5,051 bases of DNA from Phycisphaerae bacterium (lineage in GTDB: Bacteria > Planctomycetota > Phycisphaerae > UBA1845 > Fen-1342), in assembly GCA_020058145.1 (NCBI GenBank), contig JAGVEP010000109.1:1-5051 (forward strand), read 5' to 3'. Made by a program: the position numbers and the translations under genes. Below the pieces are notes generated by a model. It was not told the DNA's origin and ran no database searches. It worked only from the letters and a program-made list of their open reading frames with translations. This document shows positions 1-5,051 of the stretch, piece by piece. Numbering within the stretch: position 1 is the stretch's first letter; each line of letters starts with the position of its first letter.

Positions 1-18
1 ACGCACGCGCTGCGCGAA

Positions 19-74
19 ACCGGTCGCTCGCGCTCCCGGCTCGTTTTGGACCGGTCGCTCGCGCTCCCGGCTCG
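19..74. repeat. Two identical 25-bp direct repeats separated by 6 bp
   Basis: A 25-bp sequence beginning ACCGGTCGC and ending CCCGGCTCG occurs at 19-43 and again, without a mismatch, at 50-74. The spacer is TTTTGG, giving a 31-bp period. Because 31 is not a multiple of three, the two copies would be read in different frames if translated, which argues against a protein repeat. The pair lies just upstream of the first promoter (127-156). No strong internal stem is visible, so it is not a classical terminator. It may be a dispersed REP-like genomic repeat; that part is inference. The rest of 1-123 shows no supportable gene. Confidence 0.85.
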
Positions 75-126
75 GACAGGCCGCCTAAAGTGTCACGGAG
101 CCGCCAGGGCCTGCGCCGGCCAGCAA

Positions 127-156
127 TTGACGCCCGCAGCGCCCACGGCCTACACT
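127..156 (+). promoter_or_regulatory. Probable sigma70-type promoter of the first sulfatase-like gene
   Basis: TTGACG at 127-132 (-35, one mismatch to TTGACA) and TACACT at 151-156 (-10, two mismatches to TATAAT) are separated by 18 bp. The same two hexamers at the same spacing precede the second gene copy, although 7 of the 18 spacer bases differ there, which supports function. Transcription would begin near 162-164, leaving a leader of about 43 nt before the ATG at 206. The promoter call is from sequence match and paralog conservation only. Confidence 0.7.
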
Positions 157-194
157 GCCTGTGGGTCGCACGGTGGGGGACGACGCCTCGCTGT

Positions 195-198
195 GGAG
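195..198 (+). promoter_or_regulatory. Shine-Dalgarno site (GGAG) that decides the first gene's start
   Basis: GGAG lies 7 nt before the ATG at 206. The same site at the same distance precedes the second copy (1754-1757, ATG at 1765). It favours this ATG over an in-frame GTG at 161, which would sit at or before the predicted transcription start and would put a non-hydrophobic extension ahead of the signal peptide. Confidence 0.7.
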
Positions 199-205
199 CG
201 CCGGC

Positions 206-1663
206 ATGTACGTGGCACGTGTGTTTCTGGCTGGTGTCGGCCTGCTGCTGGCCGCGGGGGGTTGCGCGAAGGAGAGCCCGAAGGCCGGCCAGACGGCCTT
301 CAAGCGGGCGGACGGCTCGCGGCCCAACGTCGTGCTGATTTCGATCGACACGCTGCGGCGCGACCATCTGGGGTGCTATGGATATCCGCGCGCCACCAGC
401 CCCCGCATCGATCAACTGGCCACCGAAGGGGCCGTTTTCGAGAATATGGTCAGCAGCAGCTCGTGGACGCTGCCGGCTCATGCGGCGATGTTCACCGGCT
501 TGGCGGACACGGTGCATGGGGCGCTCGAGATTACGTCGCGGCTGCCCGATGACCGGGTGACACTCGCCGAGCGCTTGAAGGAACTCGGCTACACGACGGT
601 TGGTTTTTTTTCGGGGCCGCCGCTGTACCCGGCTTACGGGCTCGGGCAGGGGTTCGACGCGTATGTCGACTGCACGTCCTACCCGGAATTGAGCGCGCAG
701 TCCGCAGTTGCGGGCGTCACGCGGGGTGGCCCGCTGCACCATGCCGCGCGGAAGGACATCACTGGCCCACGCGTGGTCGAACGAGTCCAGGCATGGCTGA
801 GTGGCGATACTTCCCGACCTTTTTTCATGTTCATCCACCTGTGGGACGTACACCCGGACTTCGTCCCGCCCCCGCCGTACGACCGGATGTTCGACCCAGA
901 TTACGCCGGCACGGAGACTGGCGAAGACTTCCTGTTCAGCCCCACGGTCAACCCCGCCATGCCGAAACGGGAGCTCGAGCACATCATTGCGCTCTACGAT
1001 GGGGAGATCGCTTGGACCGATGCTCACGTCGGCAAAATTCTCGATGACCTGGACGCCCGGAAGCTTCGGGACAGCACGATCGTGATGCTGCTGTCCGACC
1101 ACGGCGAGGAATTCCTCGAACATGGGTCGAAAGGCCACCGCCACACCCTGTTTGACGAGCTGATCCGCATTCCGCTCATTGTCCGCTATCCCGGCTACAT
1201 CGCCGCCGGCCAGCGCTACGGCGAACAGGCGCGGATGATCGACGTGGTGTCCACCCTGCTGGCGCTGGTGAACGCGCCCCCGCCGGCCGACGTCATGGGG
1301 CAGAGTCTGGCGCCGCTCTTTGTGGGGGGGAAGTTGGCCGGCGACACGCTGGCGATCAGCGAGCTGTTCTCGTATGGCCATCAGTTGCGGGCGTTTCGGC
1401 GACCAGAGCGCAAGTTGATTCGCGACGAACAGGCTGGCAGGCTCGGGGTGGTCGATCTCAGGGCCGATCCTGGAGAGCATAAACCGGTCGGCGACGCCAG
1501 TAGTCCGCTCGTGCGCGCCGCGCTGCACGATGGCGAACTGGGCACCAAATGGCTGGACGATTTCAAGCGGATCGTGCCGCGCACCACCACCGCTCCGCAA
1601 CTCTCTGACGACGTGCGCCGCCAGCTCGAAAGTCTGGGCTATCTGCGCGGCAAGGATGAATGA
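206..1663 (+). CDS. Sulfatase-fold lipoprotein, copy 1 (Thr at the nucleophile position)
   Basis: A 485-residue protein of the sulfatase/alkaline-phosphatase superfamily, probably a lipid-anchored extracytoplasmic hydrolase. Residues 1-20 form a lipoprotein signal peptide: a hydrophobic stretch (VFLAGVGLLLAAGG), then the lipobox Cys at 20, followed by Ala, not Asp. Superfamily motifs in order: the first metal-site segment SIDTLRRDHLGCYGY (46-60, Asp48), SSSWTLPAHAAMFTGL (84-99), HLWDVH (211-216), LLSDHGEEFLEHG (295-307, Asp298 and His299), and GHRHTLFDELIRIPLIVRYPG (310-330). The C-terminal QLESLGYLRG ending is one I recognise from this sulfatase group. In SWTLPAH, Thr88 occupies the place of the Cys or Ser of the C-x-P-x-R sulfatase signature and His92 that of the Arg, so formylglycine activation looks impossible. 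The protein may be a Thr-nucleophile phospho- or sulfo-hydrolase; the substrate is unknown. It has its own promoter. The start at 206 is chosen for the GGAG site and the signal peptide. Confidence 0.93.
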   Translation: MYVARVFLAGVGLLLAAGGCAKESPKAGQTAFKRADGSRPNVVLISIDTLRRDHLGCYGYPRATSPRIDQLATEGAVFENMVSSSSWTLPAHAAMFTGLADTVHGALEITSRLPDDRVTLAERLKELGYTTVGFFSGPPLYPAYGLGQGFDAYVDCTSYPELSAQSAVAGVTRGGPLHHAARKDITGPRVVERVQAWLSGDTSRPFFMFIHLWDVHPDFVPPPPYDRMFDPDYAGTETGEDFLFSPTVNPAMPKRELEHIIALYDGEIAWTDAHVGKILDDLDARKLRDSTIVMLLSDHGEEFLEHGSKGHRHTLFDELIRIPLIVRYPGYIAAGQRYGEQARMIDVVSTLLALVNAPPPADVMGQSLAPLFVGGKLAGDTLAISELFSYGHQLRAFRRPERKLIRDEQAGRLGVVDLRADPGEHKPVGDASSPLVRAALHDGELGTKWLDDFKRIVPRTTTAPQLSDDVRRQLESLGYLRGKDE

Positions 1664-1685
1664 CCGCGTCACCCGGATGCCCGAA

Positions 1686-1715
1686 TTGACGCCTGCGCGG
1701 GCCGCAGCCTACACT
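1686..1715 (+). promoter_or_regulatory. Probable sigma70-type promoter of the second sulfatase-like gene
   Basis: TTGACG at 1686-1691 and TACACT at 1710-1715 with an 18-bp spacer, identical in both hexamers and spacing to the promoter of copy 1. It lies in the 101-bp gap after the first gene, so the second copy can be transcribed on its own. No hairpin followed by a T-run is seen between the genes, so read-through from the first promoter is also possible. Confidence 0.7.
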
Positions 1716-1753
1716 GCCTTTGGCTCGCAATATGGGGGACGATGCCTCGCTGT

Positions 1754-1757
1754 GGAG
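1754..1757 (+). promoter_or_regulatory. Shine-Dalgarno site (GGAG) that decides the second gene's start
   Basis: GGAG lies 7 nt before the ATG at 1765, matching the arrangement in copy 1. Two upstream in-frame candidates, TTG at 1720 and ATG at 1732, would fall at or about 10 nt after the predicted transcription start. They would also add a polar extension to the signal peptide, so they are disfavoured. Confidence 0.68.
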
Positions 1758-1764
1758 CGCTCGC

Positions 1765-3222
1765 ATGTCTGTGGCACGTGTGTTTCTGGCTGGCGTCGGC
1801 CTGCTACTGGCCGCGGGGGGCTGTGCGAAGGAAAGCGCGAAGGCCGGCCAGACGGCCTTCAAGCGGGCGGATGGCGCGCGGCCGAATATCGTGCTGATTT
1901 CGATCGACACGCTGCGGCGCGACCATCTGGGGTGCTATGGATATCCGCGCGCGACCAGCCCGCGCATCGATCAACTGGCCGCCGAGGGGGCCGTTTTCGA
2001 GAATATGGTCAGCAGCAGCTCATGGACGCTGCCGGCCCACGCGGCGATGTTCACGGGCCTGGCCGATTCCGTACACGGGGCGCTGGACATCACCTCGCGC
2101 CTGCCCGATGACCGCTTGACGTTGGCCGAGCGGCTGAAGGCCATGGGCTACACGACTGTGGGTTTCTTCTCCGGACCGCCGCTGTACCCGGCGTACGGGC
2201 TTGGACAGGGGTTCGATGCGTACATAGACTGCACGTCGTATCCAGAAGTGAGCGCGCAGACGGTCGCCACGGGCATCGCACCGGCCGGACCGCAGTTTGA
2301 TGCCGCGCGAAAGGACGTCACCGGTCCGCGCGTGTATGGACGCGTCCATTCCTGGCTGAGCGACAATACGGCCAGACCGTTTTTCATGTTCATCCACCTG
2401 TGGGACGTGCATCCGGACTTCGTCCCCCCCGCACCCTACGACCGGATGTTTGATCCGGACTACACCGGCACGGCAACCGGCGAGGGTTTTCTTACCAATG
2501 CCTCGGTCAACCCCACCATGCCGAAACGGGATCTCGAACACATCATCGCGCTCTACGACGGGGAGATTGCTTGGACTGACTTGCACGTCGGCAAAATCCT
2601 CGACGATTTGGAGACCTTGAAGCTGCGCGACAGCACAATCGTGCTGCTGCTCTCCGATCATGGCGAGGAGTTTCTGGAGCACGGGTCAAGAGGTCACCAG
2701 CACACCCTGTTTGACGAGCTGATCCGTATTCCGCTCATCGTCCGCTATCCGGGGTTCATTCCCGCCGGTCGGCGCTTCGCCGAGCAGGCGCGGATGATCG
2801 ACGTGCTGTCCACCCTGCTGGCGCTGGCCAGCGCGCCCCCGCCGACCGACGTCATGGGGCAGAGTCTGGCGCCGCTCTTTGTGGGGAGGAAGTTGGCCGG
2901 CGACACCCTGGCGATCAGCGAGTTGTTCTCGCACGGCCAACAATTGCGGACGTTTCGTCGACCGCAGCGCAAGTTCATTCGCGATGAACCGAGCGGCAAA
3001 GCGGCGGTGCTTGATTTGGTCACCGATCCTGGTGAGCTCGCGCCGCTCCATGATACGAGCAACCCGCTCGTGCGGGCCGCGATACGCGATGCGGAGCAGG
3101 GCACCAAGTGGCTGATTGACTTCCAGAAGATTGTGCCCCGGACCACCGCGGCCCCTCAGCTTCCCGATCATGTACGCCGGCAGCTTGAGAGCCTGGGCTA
3201 TCTGCGCGGCAAGGACGATTGA
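1765..3222 (+). CDS. Sulfatase-fold lipoprotein, copy 2 (Thr at the nucleophile position)
   Basis: A 485-residue paralog of the preceding gene, about 82% identical with no gaps. It has the same lipoprotein signal (MSVARVFLAGVGLLLAAGGC, Cys20) and the same superfamily motifs: SIDTLRRDHLGCYGY, SSSWTLPAHAAMFTGL with Thr88 in place of the convertible Cys, HLWDVH, LLSDHGEEFLEHG and GHQHTLFDELIRIPLIVRYPG. All candidate metal and catalytic residues are kept, so both copies look functional. Differences cluster at residues 166-201, 236-248 and 405-446, outside these motifs, which may mean altered substrate choice; this is inference. The gene ends with a double stop (TGA TAG, 3220-3225). It has its own promoter at 1686-1715. 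The classical formylglycine sulfatase mechanism is unlikely for the same reason as in copy 1, and the actual substrate cannot be read from the sequence. Confidence 0.93.
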   Translation: MSVARVFLAGVGLLLAAGGCAKESAKAGQTAFKRADGARPNIVLISIDTLRRDHLGCYGYPRATSPRIDQLAAEGAVFENMVSSSSWTLPAHAAMFTGLADSVHGALDITSRLPDDRLTLAERLKAMGYTTVGFFSGPPLYPAYGLGQGFDAYIDCTSYPEVSAQTVATGIAPAGPQFDAARKDVTGPRVYGRVHSWLSDNTARPFFMFIHLWDVHPDFVPPAPYDRMFDPDYTGTATGEGFLTNASVNPTMPKRDLEHIIALYDGEIAWTDLHVGKILDDLETLKLRDSTIVLLLSDHGEEFLEHGSRGHQHTLFDELIRIPLIVRYPGFIPAGRRFAEQARMIDVLSTLLALASAPPPTDVMGQSLAPLFVGRKLAGDTLAISELFSHGQQLRTFRRPQRKFIRDEPSGKAAVLDLVTDPGELAPLHDTSNPLVRAAIRDAEQGTKWLIDFQKIVPRTTAAPQLPDHVRRQLESLGYLRGKDD

Positions 3223-3287
3223 TAGCGAAATGTGGACAGCGGACACGGGGTCGGCTGCTTATGCGCGTGCCCACGACGTCCGATGTT

Positions 3288-3292
3288 AGGGG
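3288..3292 (+). promoter_or_regulatory. Likely ribosome binding site (AGGGG) of the third gene
   Basis: AGGGG ends 9 nt before the ATG at 3302. An in-frame TAG at 3287-3289 overlaps it, so 3302 is the first ATG available in this frame and the start is well fixed. The 79-bp gap 3223-3301 otherwise holds no convincing promoter or terminator. Confidence 0.5.
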
Positions 3293-3301
3293 TGGATCAA
3301 G

Positions 3302-5051
3302 ATGCCACGTTCGCTCCGCGCGCTGGCCGTGTTTCGCTCGGCGCTCGCGGCGCTGCTGCTGTATGCGGTCGCCGCGGGCGGCGCAAGTTTTGCGCAGTCC
3401 CTGCCGGCGCGCGCGGCCGCGCCCGCCGGGGACGAAGTCCGGCGAGCGATGAAGCTCTTCGACTTCGACGAACGCCCGCTGGGGAACTACGAAGACACGC
3501 CCATGCACTGGCGGCGGCTGACGGGCGACGGGCTGCCGGACTATTCCGCGGGCCGGTTTGACGAAGGAGTTGGGCATCGGGCTGCGCCGGCGTTCCTGTT
3601 CACGCTGCGCGGGGGCGGGAACATCGCCTACGAATACGCGCACCCGGATTTGACGATCACGCCGAATTCCGACTACCTGGTAGAGGGCTATGTTCGGGCG
3701 GAAAGTCTGGAGTATGCCGGGGCGCTGGTGGTTTGCTACCTGGTTGACGAGGGTGGGCAGCGGATCACGGGGAGCGAGCGGACCGGTGCCTTGATCCGCT
3801 CAGCCGCCGCGCCGGCTGAAGACGGCTGGCAGCACATCGAGATTTCCCTGCACGTCGAGTACCCCCAGGCGTACGCCCTGCGCCTGCAACTCTGGGTGCT
3901 CCAGGACTATGTCTGGCAGGCGCCCCGCGAAAACGAGGTGGATCCGATCGTGCGGCAGGACGTCGACGCACGAGTGTGGTTCGACGACCTGGCGATCGTT
4001 CGCCAGCCGCGGGCGCGACTGTGGTTTTCCAATCCCGGGGGCCTGGTAAATCCTGGCGCCAGCGAGTCCATGCACCTGGACGTGTACAACTCGACGTCCA
4101 CGGCGTTGCGCGTGGACGTTACGCTGGCGGACGAAGCGGGGACGGTACATCTGCGCGACGGATTCGACCTGGGGGCGCAGGAAGTGGGCGAGCGCGAACT
4201 CCAGGTGCCGGCGCTGCCGCCGGGGCTGTACACGGCGGCGGCGCGGGTGACGGTGCCGGCCGAGGCGAGCGAGGTGCGAGATGGGAATCTCGCACCAGCC
4301 CCTGTATTGCTGTCCGAGCGGACCATCCGCCTGGCCGTGCTGCCGGAGCTGCCGCCGGGGTGCGAGATGGGAAGCTCGCACCAGCCCCGCACGTTTGGTG
4401 TCGATCTGGGTGCGTGGCCAAACGGCGAGCCTGAGGGGGCTGAGGAGTTGATCCGCACGCTGGGGTGCGGTGCCGTGAAAATCGGCCTGCCGATGATCGG
4501 GCGGCCCAACGGTGAGAACGAGGTCAAGTACTTTCAACGGGCCCGCGAGTTGGCCCGCCGGCTGGCTGTTGGGCAGGTGGAGACCACCGGCGTGATTCTC
4601 GCGCCTGGGTCGGCGGACCCGGGCGGGCGGCGTCTGTCGACCTACCACATGCTGGTGCGGGACAGTGCGTGGAGCGAGGCGGTGGGTCCGGTGCTCGCCT
4701 ACTTTGGCGGGCACGTCGCCGCGTGGCAGCTCGGACGCGAGGAGCACGAACTGTGCGCGGCGGCGACGTGGGACGACGTGACCCTGCGCAGCGTGCAACG
4801 CAAGCTGGAGCGTTTCGTGGCGGTGCCACAGCTCATCATCCCGCGCTCGGTACTCGACGCGCCCGCGGCCGCCGAGCTGCTCGATCCGGGTGGTGTGGGC
4901 GTCTCGCCGGGTGGAGTGGGCGTCTCGCCGGGTGGAGTGGGCGTCTCGCCCGCTGGCGGTGTGGCGGACGCGACCTCGGACGCGGCCGAGGAACCGCTGA
5001 GCAGCCGGGTCGGCTCGTGGACCGGTTCGTTCTGGCTGCCGGCGGGCTTGC
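3302..5051 (+). CDS. Large secreted protein, CBM-like plus putative glycoside-hydrolase-like barrel (3' end missing)
   Basis: The frame is open from ATG 3302 to the window end: 583 complete codons with no stop, so the gene continues beyond 5051. Residues 1-31 are a Sec signal peptide with a hydrophobic core (ALAALLLYAVAAGG) and a likely cut after SFA, before Gln32. Residues about 51-232 look like a jelly-roll carbohydrate-binding module, starting KLFDFDE and ending in VWFDDL (225-230), a common ending of CBM4/9-like modules. Residues about 235-345 look Ig-like (LWFSNPGGLVNPGASESMHL). From about 364 (TFGVDLGAW) alternating strands and helices suggest a TIM barrel. WQLGREE at 475-481 resembles the W-x-x-G-N-E at the end of strand 4 in clan-A glycoside hydrolases, with Arg for Asn. 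The linker carries two palindromic elements read in different frames, and residues 530-550 are three GGVGVSP repeats. Family assignment is inference; a non-catalytic surface protein is also possible. It lies 79 bp downstream of the second sulfatase-like gene and may be co-transcribed. Confidence 0.85.
   Translation, partial: MPRSLRALAVFRSALAALLLYAVAAGGASFAQSLPARAAAPAGDEVRRAMKLFDFDERPLGNYEDTPMHWRRLTGDGLPDYSAGRFDEGVGHRAAPAFLFTLRGGGNIAYEYAHPDLTITPNSDYLVEGYVRAESLEYAGALVVCYLVDEGGQRITGSERTGALIRSAAAPAEDGWQHIEISLHVEYPQAYALRLQLWVLQDYVWQAPRENEVDPIVRQDVDARVWFDDLAIVRQPRARLWFSNPGGLVNPGASESMHLDVYNSTSTALRVDVTLADEAGTVHLRDGFDLGAQEVGERELQVPALPPGLYTAAARVTVPAEASEVRDGNLAPAPVLLSERTIRLAVLPELPPGCEMGSSHQPRTFGVDLGAWPNGEPEGAEELIRTLGCGAVKIGLPMIGRPNGENEVKYFQRARELARRLAVGQVETTGVILAPGSADPGGRRLSTYHMLVRDSAWSEAVGPVLAYFGGHVAAWQLGREEHELCAAATWDDVTLRSVQRKLERFVAVPQLIIPRSVLDAPAAAELLDPGGVGVSPGGVGVSPGGVGVSPAGGVADATSDAAEEPLSSRVGSWTGSFWLPAGL
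4273..4302. repeat. Palindromic element, copy 1, inside the third gene
   Basis: The left arm GGTGCGAGAT (4273-4282) and right arm ATCTCGCACC (4287-4296) are perfect reverse complements (10 bp) around the tetraloop GGGA, which fits the GNRA pattern. A conserved tail AGCCCC follows (4297-4302). The element is read as (E)VRDGNLAPA in the protein. A near-identical copy starts 86 bp downstream. It resembles a REP-like or protein-coding palindromic element; the class is inference. Confidence 0.85.
4359..4388. repeat. Palindromic element, copy 2, inside the third gene
   Basis: Identical to the element at 4273-4302 in 29 of 30 bases; the only change is G for T at 4374, which replaces one A-T pair of the stem with an A-G mismatch and leaves an 8-bp perfect outer stem GGTGCGAG/CTCGCACC. 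It starts at the second codon position, whereas copy 1 starts at the third, so it is read as GCEMGSSHQP and shares no peptide with copy 1. It lies directly before the TFGVDL start of the putative barrel domain. Confidence 0.85.
4889..4951 (+). repeat. Three in-frame 21-bp tandem repeats encoding GGVGVSP
   Basis: Units at 4889-4909, 4910-4930 and 4931-4951 are nearly identical (differences only in the second codon of unit 1 and the last base of unit 3). Each encodes GGVGVSP. Every unit contains GGCG-TCT-CGCC, a small hairpin, extended to GGGCG/CGCCC in unit 3. The low-complexity peptide interrupts the putative barrel domain just after the strand-like QLIIPRS, so it is probably a surface loop. 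Copy number could vary between strains. Confidence 0.9.

Larger units (their letters stand above)
125..3222 (+). repeat. Gap-free tandem duplication of promoter plus gene, period 1559 bp
   Basis: Positions 125-1663 and 1684-3222 align end to end without a single insertion or deletion, offset by exactly 1559 bp. Similarity begins about two bases before each -35 hexamer and runs to each stop codon, leaving 20 bp (1664-1683) between units. The 81-bp leaders differ at about 15 positions. The proteins differ at 88 of 485 positions by hand count (about 82% identical). The duplication is therefore old but strictly length-constrained, and it copied the promoter with the gene. Divergence is uneven: nearly identical blocks (for example 330-393 against 1889-1952) alternate with divergent ones. 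Confidence 0.95.

Noticed and set aside
1..88. Possible 3' tail of an upstream gene ending at TAA 86-88
   Set aside because: The peptide is made almost entirely of the 25-bp repeat read in two frames, so there is no protein evidence for a gene here.
161..205. GTG at 161 (and TTG at 1720, ATG at 1732 in copy 2) as gene starts
   Set aside because: The GTG and TTG coincide with or precede the predicted transcription start, and none has a ribosome site; GGAG plus a typical lipoprotein signal peptide support the ATGs at 206 and 1765.
46..552. Open + strand frame overlapping the first gene's start
   Set aside because: It runs across the promoter and into the well-supported sulfatase-like gene in another frame; composition is Arg/Gly/Ala-rich shadow sequence.
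2020..2682. Minus-strand open frame opposite the second sulfatase-like gene
   Set aside because: It overlaps highly conserved sulfatase motifs on the other strand and has no signal, domain or ribosome site of its own.
3223..3301. Promoter or terminator in the gap before the third gene
   Set aside because: TGGACA at 3233-3238 has only a poor -10 match at acceptable spacing, and no GC-rich stem followed by a T-run is present.
4273..4388. CRISPR array or Rho-independent terminator from the palindromic pair
   Set aside because: Only two copies, within an open coding frame, with no further units; no T-run follows either hairpin.
3800..4798. Long open frame on the minus strand (332 codons) opposite the third gene
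   Set aside because: It is antisense to a frame that stays open for 583 codons with a signal peptide and recognisable domain features. Its translation is rich in Arg, Pro and His with no fold-like pattern, as is usual for shadows in GC-rich DNA.

Overview
The window is G+C-rich DNA with three genes, all on the + strand and all predicted to be exported. The high G+C, the lipoprotein signal peptides, the tandem sulfatase-fold genes and the large secreted protein with a carbohydrate-binding-like front end together suggest a planctomycete, possibly Phycisphaerae-like. That placement is inference from gene style; nothing in the window proves it.

Layout. Positions 1-123 hold no convincing gene but carry a 25-bp sequence present twice. 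From 125 to 3222 there is a gap-free tandem duplication with a period of 1559 bp. Each unit contains its own promoter (TTGACG, 18 bp, TACACT), a Shine-Dalgarno site and a 485-codon gene. The two products are lipoproteins of the sulfatase/alkaline-phosphatase superfamily and are about 82% identical. Both have the signature TLPAH where a formylglycine sulfatase has C-x-P-x-R, so Thr replaces the residue that would be converted to formylglycine. A 79-bp gap (3223-3301) with no clear promoter or terminator leads to a third gene, which starts at 3302 and is still open at the window end (583 complete codons). It encodes a Sec-exported protein with a jelly-roll/CBM-like region, an Ig-like region and the start of what looks like a TIM-barrel, glycoside-hydrolase-like domain.

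The most unusual feature lies inside the third gene. A 30-nt palindromic element occurs twice, 86 bp apart (29 of 30 bases identical), and the two copies are read in different reading frames. The conservation is therefore at the DNA or RNA level, not the protein level, as expected for a REP-like or other palindromic element that has spread into a coding sequence. A second, 21-bp tandem repeat further downstream in the same gene also contains a small hairpin and encodes GGVGVSP three times.

How the genes may work together: two surface-anchored sulfatase-fold hydrolases next to a secreted carbohydrate-active-looking protein could act on a sulfated or otherwise modified extracellular polysaccharide. 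The missing formylglycine residue makes sulfatase chemistry uncertain, so this is a hypothesis only.
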